Source: Nissolia schottii (Eukaryota; Streptophyta; Magnoliopsida; Fabales; Fabaceae). Taken from it: a stretch of DNA of 64,000 nucleotides. A model generated the notes under the pieces. That model saw only the letters and a program-made list of their open reading frames with translations. It was not told the DNA's origin and did no database searches. Position 1 is the stretch's first letter. Each line of letters starts with the position of its first letter. Made by a program: the position numbers and the translations under genes. The stretch spans positions 424,241 to 488,240 of the forward strand of contig QANU01063326.1 of assembly GCA_003254905.1 (NCBI GenBank). The letters are read 5' to 3'. This document shows, in pieces, positions 1 through 12,559 of this stretch.

Positions 1-626
1 CAGTAGGATATTAGTATGCATGTTCACTTAGAAACACCTGAGCGGCCGGTTGATAAGTGAGTTAAAAGGATCCCCCGACGCCAAGGTAAACCACTGAGGA
101 CGAACGTTCTCACCCCCACTCACTTATACTTCCAGGGGTGGACATGAGCTATGAGAAGCACCAAGAGGACCAGGGAAGAACAGAAGACGAGCTACCGATG
201 ACGGACGGACAGATCTTCAAGGCTATGAAGACATGCTTAGTTGGTTAGGCGATGGACGAACTTTTATTATGTGTATGGATGATTATGACATGTAAATATA
301 CTTTATTATAATATTATATGATTGGTTGTACTTATCTGTGAAGGACCAGGTACTTGCTTAGGTAAATAATTATGCTATGAATGACTATTGGTTGTAAGCC
401 GCAAGCTCTATCGTTGTCTTATATATATATATACTTTGATTCACACATGGCTCATATTTCTTAGATAAGCACTCAGTAGAAAAATTTTAAATTGGTCCAT
501 ATTTTCCTTAATCTAGTATTTTTGAAAAATTAATAAGGGACTATAAGTATTCCCACCAAGTGATTAACAACCTAGTGAGCATTGCGTACTACTCAAGGGT
601 ATGCATTTAGCTAGGGTGTTACATAC
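1..626. mobile_element. Possible 3' end of an LTR retrotransposon
   Basis: The left edge holds a moderately GC-rich stretch that passes into AT-rich DNA and ends at a GGGTGTTAC-type motif near 615-625. Such a terminus is often seen at the ends of plant Ty3/gypsy LTRs. No coding domain, second LTR or target duplication is visible, because the element would begin outside the window. The assignment rests on composition and terminal motif only and is weak. Confidence 0.25.
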
Positions 627-1045
627 TTAATATTTATTTGTTTATGTGTTTGATAATATTTTTTTATGTTTTATGAATGCACGAACACGAGTGTATTTAA
701 TATTTTTTGTTTATATATTTACTAATGTTTATTTTTCTACTTTATTAACTTAGTTTACACAAAGTGGTAAATTACATTTGTTTCTAAACGAGGATGCCCA
801 ACCCACACCTCTTGATTTTTTATCGTGAGATACTACTTACACTTATTTATCATTAAATAAGATTTTAATAGGATTTACATTAAAAGAAATCTAGTAATAA
901 TAAAATAAGTGTGTGCTAACATAATATCTCATAGTTAATATTCCATCCTTCCAATATTATAATACATTTGGATTGTATAAGTCAATACAATACATCAGTA
1001 TTCTATTTATCGTTTATTGTAACTAACGTATTGTATTAACTTATA

Positions 1046-1317
1046 CTCTCTTTGTTCACTTTTTGTTGTCATTTTTATTAAAAAAAACACAGCTTAAAAA
1101 AATTATTTAATTGATAATAAGATAGAGAAAATATAAAGTGTGTAAAAAAAATCAATATTGAATAGTTGGTATTATAGTAATTAACTGTAATTGAAAGAAT
1201 AAACAAGGGTAAGCTCCTAAACAAATATATTTAATATTTTCTTAATTTAATCAAATGACAAATAACCTTAAACAAAATTTTGTTTGAAAAACAACAACAA
1301 AAAGTGATAAGAGTGAA
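1046..1317. mobile_element. Stowaway-like MITE
   Basis: Imperfect terminal inverted repeats are visible. The left end reads CTCTCTTTGTTCACTTTTTG and the reverse complement of the right end carries CACTCTTATCACTTTTTG. TA dinucleotides flank both ends (1044-1045 and 1318-1319), as expected for Tc1/mariner-derived Stowaway elements. The interior is AT-rich and non-coding. Length is about 272 bp, usual for the class. Confidence 0.5.
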
Positions 1318-1339
1318 TACATTAATTATCTCTTACACA

Positions 1340-2060
1340 TCCTAATGGCCTATAACTCTATTAAGTCTAAGGATTAAGCTCAATTAAATTTTGATGTATA
1401 AAGCTTTTTCTTTCTTCTAGTTCATAATTTTATATTTATGAAAATAATAATAAATAATTAAATATACAAATAAATAATTAAATATATTAATTAATTATTG
1501 ATAATTATAATGCTAACTAAAATAATCAATATTAATAATAAATAATTAAAAATAATAGTTAACTATTGATAATTAAATTTTTTCATTAAAATAACAGATA
1601 TTAATTCTAATAAATAATAATTTAAAATAATAATAAATAATAAATTATTGTTTAAAATATATAAAACGATAAATATGTATAATATAAATTATATTTTATG
1701 TAATTTAAGTTTTAAATAATTAAATAGAATTATATTAGTTGTAAATTTATAATTAAATAATCAATATAAAAATACTCGTTATTATAATTTATTGTTATAT
1801 TAATTATAAAATATAAAATACTAAATTATTATTTATTTGTTATTTTTATATTTGATTATATCGATAAATATTATTTAGTATAAATTATATATAATTTTAT
1901 AATAAAAAATATTCAAAATAATTTAACTTAAAAATTAATATAATTATTATTAATTTTTATTTTATAAAAAATATATTTTTATTATATTTTATTTATTTAT
2001 TAAATACATACTTTTGATTAGAATTATTTGTTATGATTAAATAATATTATTATTTTCTAC
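1340..2060. repeat. Extremely AT-rich low-complexity tract
   Basis: About 700 bp consist almost wholly of A and T, with repeated AATAATTAAATA-type strings and very few G or C. No reading frame or inverted repeat of note is visible. It could act as a matrix-attachment or nucleosome-poor region, but nothing beyond composition supports this. From 2061 to about 3170 I see no gene; a short GC-richer patch lies at about 2335-2410. Confidence 0.6.
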
Positions 2061-3169
2061 AATAACATATCAAATCTTACCTAATGTCTTATATAATTGG
2101 ACATTATAAGGTCGAGTGCCAAATGACCCCTTACCTATATTGTATCAACAATGTATCTAAAAATTAGTAATGTTTGAAATACTTAACTCATAAATTTAAA
2201 TATTAACTTACATACTTTGATGAATGCCTATTCTATTTCATATCATTTATCAAAATATATAAGTTAATATTTATATTTATAAATTATGTTTCTCAAACAT
2301 TATATAAATGAAGTTTGTTTTTTAATAATTTACCTTGGACCAAAGTGAGGACGCATGGTTTCAGTGCGGTCACGTCCACAGTGTCCTTTAAACGTGGCCC
2401 TCTCACCTGTATTATCGAAACATGATTGGTACTATAAGTGTTTTTAAAACACACCATGTAGACAGTGTATCAATTAACCATTTAAAATTAAAATAGATAA
2501 TATTTATTTGTATTTATTTTATTTTATATAAGATAATGTAGTCTCATTTATTAATAGATGAAATCTTAATAGACACAATAAAAAATATTTTAATAATGAA
2601 TGACAAGTATATCATTACATTATTTCATGAAAAATGAATATAAATAATGTTCTTAATTATGGAAGCTATGATATTATGCCACTTAACTGTATCTCTTAAA
2701 AAACTTAACACGTACTTAATATGTTTATGTTTGAGTATTGAACATATTTGTATTGAAATAAGATAAATATTGTATATTAATGTGAAAAAATGTTGTGCAT
2801 GCACAAATATCATTTCTCTTGCTTGTAAGTTTACCATAAACCCTTTCCTAATACTACTAAACGGCAGTAGCAGAGCACTTTCTTTTAAAGTGCTTCAATA
2901 TTCAAATGCCAACTGTTAGAACACTTTTCCTTTTCCTTTTTGTAACCAAGTGATGCCATTATTCATTCATGTCATTATGAGGCCAACATCAATATTGAAC
3001 TTTTCAGAGTGAGATCTCTGTGGCCCATACTTATGTGCGTTTCTATTTCTGGAGATGGTGTTCGTTTCTTCTTGGGGTTACTTACCCTTATGTTTCTCTG
3101 TTTTTGTCAAATATATTAACACACTCATACGACAGATTGTCTGTCTTGTTATTGTCTATAATAATTCAT

Positions 3170-3466
3170 AGGGCTGTCAAAATGAGTCTGGTCCAGTTAA
3201 ATAGACAGATTTTACATGCAAAAAATAGGTTCGCGAAAATTTAAAAAAAAAATAGACCAACCCGTTTAAGCCTGGCCCGTTTGGCTCACAGATCGACCTG
3301 TGAGCCCATGAATTTTTTTTAATTTTTAAAATAATTTTTTTTATTTTTTTTGAATTTTTTTATTTTTTTTATTTTTCCGTTTAGATCTGCGAACTGACTA
3401 TAAACGAGACAAACCCTAAAAATATGCATATTTTTGCGGGCTCGCCCATTATGACAGCCATAATGA
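3170..3466. mobile_element. hAT-like MITE in the REC2-like gene intron
   Basis: The left end reads AGGGCTGTCAAAATGAG and the right end, reverse-complemented, reads TGGCTGTCATAATGGG. This GGCTGTCA core is typical of plant hAT-derived MITEs. An internal short palindrome (GGCTCACAG...CTGTGAGCC) follows the left arm. The 8-bp target duplication expected for hAT elements is not clean, so the boundaries are approximate. It lies downstream of exon 3 of the REC2-like gene, so it sits in that gene's third intron if the gene is intact. Confidence 0.4.
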
Positions 3467-3568
3467 TTCGGTTGGCTATGGACTAAAAAAACAGTTTGAA
3501 GGTTAAAAACAAAAGAAGAGAGAAAGGAAACTCTCCAAATTGCAACAATAAATGGTGACAAATTTTAC

Positions 3569-4762
3569 CTCGTGTGATAGTGAAAAGTTGGTAATATAAC
3601 AAGTCTCTGTATTCACCGATAAAAGCCGGCGAATATCTATTACTCTGTCCGTTGATATTCCCTGCTTCAACAAAAAGATGAAACCATTTATTCACAACTA
3701 GTATTTCACGATTGAAATGATAATTACAACAACAATAATAATAATCACCACGACGATAAAGTGGTGAAAACTACAGATCTTGGATTTCAGTGCAGCTGCT
3801 TATAACTCCTAAGCTAAAGGCGAAAAGAATTGAAAGTATAAAATTCAAGAAAGCGTTTGGTTCCTTTTGAAATACATTCTTACATAACCAGAGGGGTGGG
3901 TGGGGGGCAGAGCACGTATGTTAAACATGCACATTGTAATTGTTTCTAGTCATTTTTACAAAATTGGGGAATGAAAAAAATGTCACTCATGGAAGTTGTT
4001 TGCCGGTTTATATTTGTGAGCATTAAAAAACTACATTATCAAAGAGTAATAGCAATAAATTTAGAATAAAAATTATGACAAAAAGTAGTTAGAGTGGGCC
4101 AACAACTTTATTAGTAATATAGATTATGCTAAACGTTATCATCCGACAAAATAACAATTTTACAACCACACTTCTAGTCCAGGAATGCACGGCTCAGTGA
4201 GGTGCAAATAAATAATAAGCCAAAAAAAGTAGGTGCTGTGGTGAATCATTGGTTGAATAGGTAGAATGCAAAAGTAAACTAATCAGAAATTTTCAAATTA
4301 AGTTAGTGAGCTAATTGTTGACACTGATATTAGAGTTTATATTATTTAATAATCTACGAGGTATAAAGTTGAGAACTAATCAATAGGAACAATCTAGCAA
4401 AAGATGCCTATCCCCTATCATAACAAAGTCTCTTCCCAATAAGTAGTCATTACATCAATGAATAATCAGATATGACAAATTTAGCAAACAAATTAATTAA
4501 ACCCACCAATGAAATAAACAAACCTTGAGAGTAACTTGTGTTTCGTCAGGGAGGTTCACATTGATTTCCACCACAACCGGAAGAACTGCACAAATTACCT
4601 CTCAAAATTTAAGTGCTGATGAGAAATTGAATTAGGGAATTAAAAGCAAGTAAATCATTCAGAGTCAGATAATAATAATTTTAGTTTTTCAATTTTACCT
4701 TTGTCGTCCTTCTTCTTCTTCTCTCCTCCCTTGGCCTTTCCACGACTGTTCCTCGGTGCCAT
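3569..4762 (-). CDS. REC2: REC2/TSS-like CLU-family protein, 5' part only
   Basis: Three coding exons join in frame: complement of 4699-4762, 4524-4585 and 3569-3661, all with GT-AG borders. The start at 4762 gives [13 protein letters not shown], followed by a lysine-rich stretch, then [16 protein letters not shown] and [19 protein letters not shown]. This is the conserved N-terminus of plant REDUCED CHLOROPLAST COVERAGE 2 / TSS, a large TPR protein related to the clustered-mitochondria (CLU) family that affects chloroplast compartment size. Exon 3 ends at SHE with a good donor (GAG|GTAAAA), so a fourth exon is expected at lower coordinates. I found none down to base 1. Either intron 3 exceeds 3.5 kb, bearing MITEs and AT-rich DNA, or the gene is truncated. 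Exon 3 lies in a different frame from the longest open frame there. The leader runs to about 5300. Confidence 0.85.
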
Positions 4763-5939
4763 TTCGAACAAACGGAACTTGAAGCACAAGAACGAGTTAT
4801 ATCAATTTCTCATCAGCACAAGCACTAATTCCAAACTTGAATTTCAAAAAAAAATAATAATGAAAATGCGATGAAAAAATTAAGCGCTTATTCTTCAAGA
4901 CAGAGAAGAGAACGAGGAAATCAAACAAAACGCAGAGAAGAATTATTACCAAAGAAGAAGAAGAAGCTTTCTAGGGTGCGGCGATTAAAGGAAGCGAAAT
5001 AGAGAAAGGTATCAATGCATTGAGTAATTAAACAGAAGAAGTGACCGTGTGTTTGTACCGAAGAAGTGAGGTGACTAATTAATGTAGCAGCCAGGTAGGT
5101 TAATAGAGAGGGTTGAAATGAATGCGCGAAAAATGACGGAGTTTCAGAGGGAGGATAATGAATTAGGCAAGAACATTGAAGAAGAGGATTTCGGTTGAGC
5201 TCTGGTCCACTAATGGTGTTACCAGAGGAGGAGGGAGAGACGCAAGCGAAGATGATATAGAGAAAGGGAAAAGGGAAGGGTGATAAAGAACGAAGGGCTT
5301 AGATTTAACGTTCGGAATATCAGATTTGATCTTGGCGGCTTCTGAATTTTACAGTGTATATATTATCTACCAATTTTGGTCAATTTTTCTTTTTGTGTGC
5401 CTGTTTTTCATATACAAAACTATTTTTTTTTTATTTTATGATTTTTTTTTTTCAATTTGGCTAGTAACAAGTCATCTTCCTCTTTTTATGTAAACAGGTA
5501 TGCTCACTTATTTTGGGAGTCGACCCTTGGAAATGTGTTATTCTCGTCTTTGTTTTAAAATGTAAAAAAAATTATTATTGACAACAAATCATTTACAAGA
5601 AAATTATATGCACATAAATTTTTATGCATTTTTATTTATATCTTACCAATTGGGAATGTTTTGTTCTCATGTGATAGGAATGAGAATATTGTACAAAACA
5701 TTTTAATTTATTTTTATTTTAAAAAATAATAATAATAATATAGTTAAGGTTATTAAGAGTATTTTGATAATTAGTACATATTCATAGGAATATATATTAC
5801 CAACTAAGTTTGTTTATAATTTATTTTTGAAAATCTAAAAAAAATATTTCAAAAATTTTAACTGTAAAACAAACAAGTTTTTTTAAGATACTTAAAAATG
5901 ACATTCTTAAATATTTTTTTATAACAAAAAGGCTCAAAC
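4763..5939. other. Leader and promoter of REC2-like gene, then intergenic
   Basis: About 4763-5330 is purine/pyrimidine-rich and probably contains the 5' untranslated region and promoter of the leftward REC2-like gene. From about 5350 to 5939 the DNA is AT-rich, with poly-T tracts and no recognisable gene or repeat structure. Confidence 0.4.
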
Positions 5940-7790
5940 CAACCAAATGGAAGGCAAGGCTTAGGTCATATAAAAAAAAGGTTTAGAAAACCAGTAAGTC
6001 ATGCACAAACACTCTACAGGTGACGAGTAATACACAAAAGCCCCGCCCACAAAATCTAATAAAACCAAAAACCTATACTTCTAAAATGTACATATGCAAG
6101 TTTAACTAGCCACATATTCCAACCCCTTCGGCGATGCCATCAAGATTGGTAAAGGTACTCATCGAAGGAAAAGCCTCTGGCGGAGTTCCATACAAATCTC
6201 CATTTCCTCGGGGTTGATGGATCTCGCGATAAATCATTTATTGCGCTAGTAAATCTATCACCCCATCATTTCATCCTAAAGTCTAATCTCACTTTAATCA
6301 TCCATTTCTCAAGTCCCCAATTTGGTTGCTTATTCTCAAAGACAAGGTTGTTTGTAGCGCTCCAAACTGATCAAATGACGATATAGAAAAGGGTTACCTG
6401 GAAAGTCGTTCCTAACGGTAGACACGCCCAAGAGTTAGCTTAAGAGCTCAATGGGCATCTACGTTACAAACGAGCAGTCAGAGAGGCATGGAGAAGGAAG
6501 ATCCATTGGGCCTGGTTATATAAGAAAGGTCTAGTCAGACGTATTCGTTTTACTATGCCTTCTCCTATAATCAGTCCAATGAGACTTTCAGTATTCACTG
6601 CCGCCGGTCATGAGCTATTTGCTTGGTCAGACCTTATAAGGGTGATCAATGCTTGTGGCAACCAATGGGGGCAAGGAGTACTGTGGCCTAAGTTCACAAG
6701 ATAGCCCTTTGACATCAAAAATAAAATGATTACTGGATGGTCACTAAGTATCTTTGATATTAACATAGGTCTGTTTCTACCTATCACAGATAGATTGAAA
6801 TTATCCACAGGTAGATTGGGTCAACACGTTCAAGGTGGAGGTAAGAGGAGGTTATTCGCTATAGGAAATTACATTAAGCAGAGGTTGTTAGCCCCGGTTC
6901 ATGTTTTCTTAAACGATGTCCTCAAAAGGATACCTATGGACAGAACATTTAATCAGACTGGTCCGTTAGATAGACTGGTCGGAAAGAATAATGTGTATAG
7001 TTATGACTTAAAGAGCGCAACAGACAGATGGTCGCTGGTCTTTCTGTTCTATACTATGCAAGCATTATTTGACCGATCATTGCCTCAAAAAGGTGGCCCC
7101 CCACACCACGCCTCAAAAAATGAAATCGAGTTAAGGGACAACAACACGATATCTCCCACCAAAGAAAGAACTCACTCCATAGAGAAGAAACTTTAGAATA
7201 AAAGAAGAAAAAATGCTTGACTGATTCCATCTCCATCAAACATAAAGGACACGAGGTTTCATCTTGAGATATGATTTCGATCTTGCTTAGTTTGTCTTTT
7301 ATAGATAGCCTTTCTTATAGCACGAACCAGACCAACAACTCAGCTCTTGGGGGAGCTAAGCCCTTCCAAGTCAATCTTGTTGCAGCTGACTCTACTTCCT
7401 GATTCAAAACTTGTCTTTGTACCTCCTTTGCAAAGGATTTGACACTAAATTGACTTGATAAACAGAATTGTCATCCCATCCCATCCTCTACACTTGCACA
7501 AATATCAACTCTTCCCACTGAAATAATCCTTTCCTCCAACTAAGAATCCACTCCTAGTATTGACCATCCAAACCCCCATATCGGCAATATGACAAGATTT
7601 TTTACTAGAGACGAAAAATAGCCTCAACAATCTCACTGGCAATGGGGTGTCTCCTACCCACACATGATGCCAAAAGAGAGTATTTCCCTCATTTCTCACC
7701 CTCCTCCAAATTCCTCTTGCAGTCCTTAGAACAAAGGAGGTCTTAAGAGTGTAATTAATGGGAATGTGATTACAAAACTTGAACAAATGC
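5940..7790 (-). pseudogene. Broken non-LTR (LINE) retrotransposon, C-terminal region
   Basis: Read on the minus strand, 7790-7505 encodes a sequence with NTLFWHHVWVGDTPL, typical of the region after the reverse transcriptase of plant LINEs (zf-RVT). The segment from about 7240 to 7080 continues with a hydrophobic FFFYSKVSSLWSEFF-type stretch. The segment from about 6385 down to 5940 resumes with VWSATNNLVFENKQPNW, the usual tail of these polyproteins. Stops and frameshifts occur throughout, so it is dead. The 5' part with the endonuclease and catalytic reverse transcriptase is absent. The middle is interrupted by a foreign mitovirus-like segment in the opposite orientation. Confidence 0.7.
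6385..7080 (+). pseudogene. Endogenised mitovirus-like RdRp fragment
   Basis: On the plus strand, an open stretch beginning at 6726 shows the basic GGGKRRLFAIGNYI motif, an FNQTGPLDRLVG motif and the DLKSATDRW block that includes the first catalytic aspartate motif of mitovirus RNA-dependent RNA polymerases. Similarity stops near 7075. Downstream codons, although still open to 7196, are antisense LINE. The segment upstream of 6726 is related but interrupted by stops. The catalytic GDD region and most of the palm are missing, so no activity is expected. Mitovirus-derived DNA is common in plant mitochondrial genomes, so it may have reached the nucleus directly from viral RNA or by way of mitochondrial DNA. 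Confidence 0.75.
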
Positions 7791-8294
7791 CCCTTTCATA
7801 TTTTTTATGTTCATATTTCATATCAGCTAACCCTGCATTTAGTTTGGTTTGAGATTCCACAGACTTCCTGAATTTATCATTTTTCAACGTTAAAATTTGT
7901 TGGGAAAATAATTCATGAGTATTTCTTGTTACAGTTTAATCGTCACGCAACTCTGTCATTTAATCAATTTTTTTAGATACATGACTTTTGAAGTAGTAAA
8001 CGAGAGAATTAGACATTTTTACTTATGTGATAAGATTTGAGAAGAGAACAATGTAAAAAAGTTTTACACAACATCAATTATAACCTTACACATGGCACAA
8101 TATCATTCATTAAAACCTCTTTTATAATTATAAATATGTATATATTATAAAAAGCAATGGATGACATTAGGACACGTGCAAAGTTCATGGTGAACTCGGG
8201 CCTATAACACCATTGCTCTTTGTTATGACCTCCTTTGTTCTAATGAATTGTATTCTTTGGTGCAATTGAAAAATTAAAACAAATAAAAAAATAT

Positions 8295-9115
8295 TAAATC
8301 TTTGGGTTAATTAAGTTTTTGGTTCCTATAATTTAGGAAAGTTTGGTTTTGGTCCCTCTATGGAGATTTTAGTCTCTGTAAAATTTGGCAATTTGATTTT
8401 GGTCCCTGCTAACGTTTGGGACCTGACAGTGATGACGTGGCCGTTAGTCCCGCGGACGTGGCATGCCACGTGGACTCGCCACGTGACATAACCCGGTTCA
8501 CCCATCAGCCCATAACCAGGTTTCCTTAGACCTGACCCGATTTTTTTTTAAAAAAAAAAGAAAAACTAATTCAAATCCCTAAATCCCCAAATCCATCTTC
8601 TACCCTCCCTCACCTTCTCCACCCAACTCTGCCCGCTCTCCGTCTCCGTCGCGAACATGCCTCTGTCGTCGTCATCGCCGCCATCCCGTGCCCGTGCTCG
8701 TCGCCTGCCTGCCCTCTGGATGGCGACGATGACGACGGCAGAGGCGCGTTGACGACGGCGACGGCGACGGCGACGGGCAGGAGACGGAGACGGAGAGCTG
8801 GCAGAGTTGGGTGGAGAAGGTGAGGGAGGGTAGAAGATGGATTTGGGGATTTAGGGATTTGAATTAGTTTTTTTTTTTTTAACCGGGTAGGGTCTAAGGG
8901 AACCGGGTTATGGGCTGATGGGTGAACCGGGTTATGCCACGTGGCACGCCACTTTTGCAGGGCTAACGGCCACGTCATCACCGTCAGGTCCCAAACGTTA
9001 GCAGGGACCAAAATCAAATTGCCAAATTTTAGAGGGACTAAAATCTACATAGAAGGATCAAAACCAAACTTTCCCAAATTAAAGGGACAAAAAACTTAAT
9101 TAACCCTAAATCTTT
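8295..9115. mobile_element. Non-autonomous Mutator-type foldback element with 9-bp TSD
   Basis: The element spans 8304-9106 (803 bp) and is flanked by a perfect 9-bp duplication, TAAATCTTT, at 8295-8303 and 9107-9115. Its ends are GGGTTAATTAAG and the exact reverse complement. The left and right halves are inverted copies over nearly 400 bp each, through the segments that include GGACCTGAC, AACCCGGTT and the GATTTGGGG block, leaving a short GC-rich centre with CGACGG repeats. Nine-base duplications and long inverted termini indicate the Mutator superfamily. No transposase is encoded. Open frames inside it are palindrome by-products. Confidence 0.85.
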
Positions 9116-12100
9116 CTAAAAATTCTTCTACCATCTTCAATAAATGACTCTTGGCATTATTAAGGGAAAAAAAATTAACGTGTACATTCATTCGTTAAAG
9201 ATAATAGGAGAATTTATAAAAGAATTTAGCATTACTCAAACAAAAGGTAAAGGAACTACGTTATGTTTAGATTGTTTACAAACAGGAAATTGTTCGGTTT
9301 GGTTTGATTATAATATTTAATTTACATTAGTTTACCTATTACATTTTCGATCTAAATTGCATTTGAGATAAATTAATTTGATTACCAATAATAATAGTTG
9401 GACGTGAAAGTTGTAATGTCAAGGAATAAGCCAAATGTTTAAACCTGTAGAAAACAATTGTTTGGAATAACCTTTTTTAATCACGATAACTCTAAGGGAA
9501 ATAAATATTATAACGTAAAGACCAACAAAAATTATGGCAATTTTTTTTTTTTTTTTTTCATTTCATGGGGGGCCAAAGGCCAAACAAAAAAACCAACAAA
9601 ACCATTCGAATTCGAACAAATTTGCTATAGTAAGCAAATCCATTCGCACACCTGTTTGCTTCTCTCTAGACGTGGCGGATGAGAATTATCCCATCCTTCT
9701 TCAAACTGTGGTTCTGTGACAAAAACAATGACCCAGACAACGGACGATCCACAAAATGACTTTGGGGTGGCTCTCCGAGATGACTTGTTTTATGCCAATG
9801 GACCAGGCAAAGTGAAGTCTCAGATAGATAACCCCAGCCTACAACCGGCATTCCCACTATAATGTAACTATGTAAGAAGATAAATGTTGCATCGACTTAT
9901 AAATAATAAAGTAAGAAAAGTAAATGTAAATAATGCCTTGAAAATTTTAAAAATAATGAATATTTACTCCATGTAAAAGGATTTGTAAGTTTGTATGATT
10001 GTGAAGGAGAATATAATATCTCTCAACCTGGGAATTCTAGAACTATAAACTCCACTTGCCAAGTCGAGTGGGGCGGCATTAAATTATGTATTAACAACAT
10101 TCGGTACACGAAAAAGTAAGTGCTGCTCAATAATGAAATGGTAAGGTTCTTCTGAGACCACTTCCCACCATATAGCTGTTCATTGGCATTTTTTGGAGCA
10201 ACAGAACACGTGTGCCCTTTGAATGATATTGTGTTATTGCTGCTAAGTGCATCATTCAATTATTGTCACCACAAGCAACCACCAAGTACCAGCAAATGTG
10301 GATTCTCATCATAACAATCTTATATGCCTATTCAAGGTGCCTCTATTTTACTTGCATAAGAGCCCTCACCTGCTAGGAGTTGAAACCCTTCTCTTTCAAA
10401 TGGAATGGATTGTTAATCTCCACTTTATGTCGGGCACTAAGAGCATTGCCATATCTTCACCAGTGAACTAAAAATGCCAAAGGCAGAGAACCCTGAAAAT
10501 ATCACACATGACGCATCATCCTAGCTAAAGACAAGAAGACTATAGTTTTGCAGAATGCAATGGAATTGCAAAGTGGAGATTCTGCATGTCGTCTTTGATG
10601 TACACATCAACTCTCATCTGACTCAACGAGTTATGACCGATGACAATTACTCTATTTGTTTCATAAAGTTAATCTTTTTCACTTTTAAGTTTCATTCGCA
10701 ACTCAATACATATAAACACAAAATATGTTTACCATTGAGTCATGAATAAATTTAAAAACGTAAAAAAGACTAACATTAAAAAACGGAAAGAGTATCATAG
10801 CCTAATAAAATATGATGATGCAACATGGCAGGTCCAAACCCACAAATCCCCACACAACTCTCCACTTTTGATATAAATAAAAAAGCACTGCAGTAATATC
10901 TGTACTAAGCATTGGATACAAATGACTGAAATGAGTAGGAAAAGAGCTCATAGCAGAGTAAAATAATTTGCAGCATACACTCCAAAAATTCTTGTTCGAT
11001 CATAAAGCGTCATGGTGGACATACTCATGACCTGACACGGAATAACTTTTCAACTTCAAGTGACGGGGTCAGTTAAGATGGAAGACTAAAATGTAGTCAG
11101 AAGCATTTCCAACACTACCATAGTGCATCAACAAAACAAACAAATCTGAGGTGTCGAGGAAAACCAATGGAAAATGAAGCATTGTGAAAGATAATCAAGT
11201 GATTGGCAATGCCTATTACAGTTAAGAACATTTACTGCCCAACAAAAGAATTCATTGATAAAAATCATGATCTAAAGACGGATAATGAGACGTTGTACTT
11301 CACTAACTGCCACCTGTGAGAGGCTATGTGCAATGAGTTAACGCCAAATATCAAACACAACAAGGTGACAACAATTCATACAATATAATAAAAAAAGGGG
11401 GAATTAAGTGCCGCTGAATAAGTCAATCAGAGATGATGGGATGATACGATATTATACAAATTATTCCCATTCCACTTAGGAAGGAAGAACCACGATCTAA
11501 AAGCAATACAAACTAAGCAATGCAATGTCAGGGCGTTTTGATATTTTCTACCACAAGGCAACCAACTCAAAAATGGGGGGAAAAAGAAGAAGGAACGTAC
11601 AGGGCCGTCGTTAGTGAACAAACTAAAACCAAGGATAGAACAAAAGAGGGGTAGAGGGAGGATCAAAAGAGGGAGGACCAATTTATTTACTAATTTCTTT
11701 TAAATACTCTTCTTATTTTTGTTTATTGTTCTTATTTATTCCAAAGTTGAATTATTAATACATCAAATCATCAAGTAACAAAACAACAATAATATCAAAA
11801 TTTAAGAATTCTTTAAAAAAATACTTTAAAATTTAAATCATGTTTAACTGATTTTTAAAGTTTAAATTCATATTAAATAAGTAAAATATAAATTCATACC
11901 TTGAGTAAATAAGTTTTTTTAAAAAAATTAAAATACCCTTCCTTTCCTTTTGTAGTTAAATGAATAAAAATGTTTAACTCTAAATTTTTTTTTATAAAAG
12001 TACATCAAGTTAGATTTTTGTAAGTAATGAAAAAGTAAAAGAAATAATATAAATAATAACTATATTTAATTAATACTGTGATGATATAGATGATTTACAT

Positions 12101-12550
12101 GTTAACTTTAATCTTTACTTCACATATTTTTTTTAAGATATAATATCTTTAACATTTTTGTATCGTAATATTATTTAAATATATATATATACACACACGA
12201 TATGAAAATTGATAAATTTTTATTTATATGTTAAGTTATGAAATCAAAATAATAGTCTTTAAAAAAATAACACTTAAATTTATTATATTTTAAGAATTCT
12301 TTAAAAGACTTCAAATCACGTTAATTTGATTTTTAAGATTTAAATTTATATTAAATAAGTAAAATAAAAATTCATTTTAAAAAAAATTAAGACTAGTAAT
12401 AAATAGTTACAATTCTTTTAAGAATTTAAATAAAATAAAGAGTTTTAATAAAATAAAATTAAATATTAAATATTTTTTGTGCTTCAAGAATTACATTGAA
12501 TGATGTTTGAATTTAAGACTTCATGTACATTATTGATAAAGAAAGTGTAT
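9116..12550. other. Intergenic DNA without a recognised gene
   Basis: No reading frame here resembles a known family. The stretch 9600-11700 is less AT-rich than its surroundings, and could hold a non-coding transcript or an eroded gene, but I could not find splice-consistent coding exons. From 11700 onward the DNA is AT-rich, with a TA/CA microsatellite near 12178-12198 and short direct duplications: the string TTTAAGATTTAAATTTATATTAAATAAGTAAAAT near 12330 resembles one near 11858. Confidence 0.4.
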
Positions 12551-12559
12551 CTTGGTTTA

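Noticed and set aside
3483..3695. Minus-strand frame reading through exon 3 of the REC2-like gene
   Set aside because: The correct frame is shifted relative to it; the conserved REC2 residues appear only in the other frame.
8610..9017. Open frame of 135 codons, minus strand, Pro/Leu/Arg-rich
   Set aside because: It lies within the palindromic Mutator-type element and mirrors its inverted arm; no coding family.
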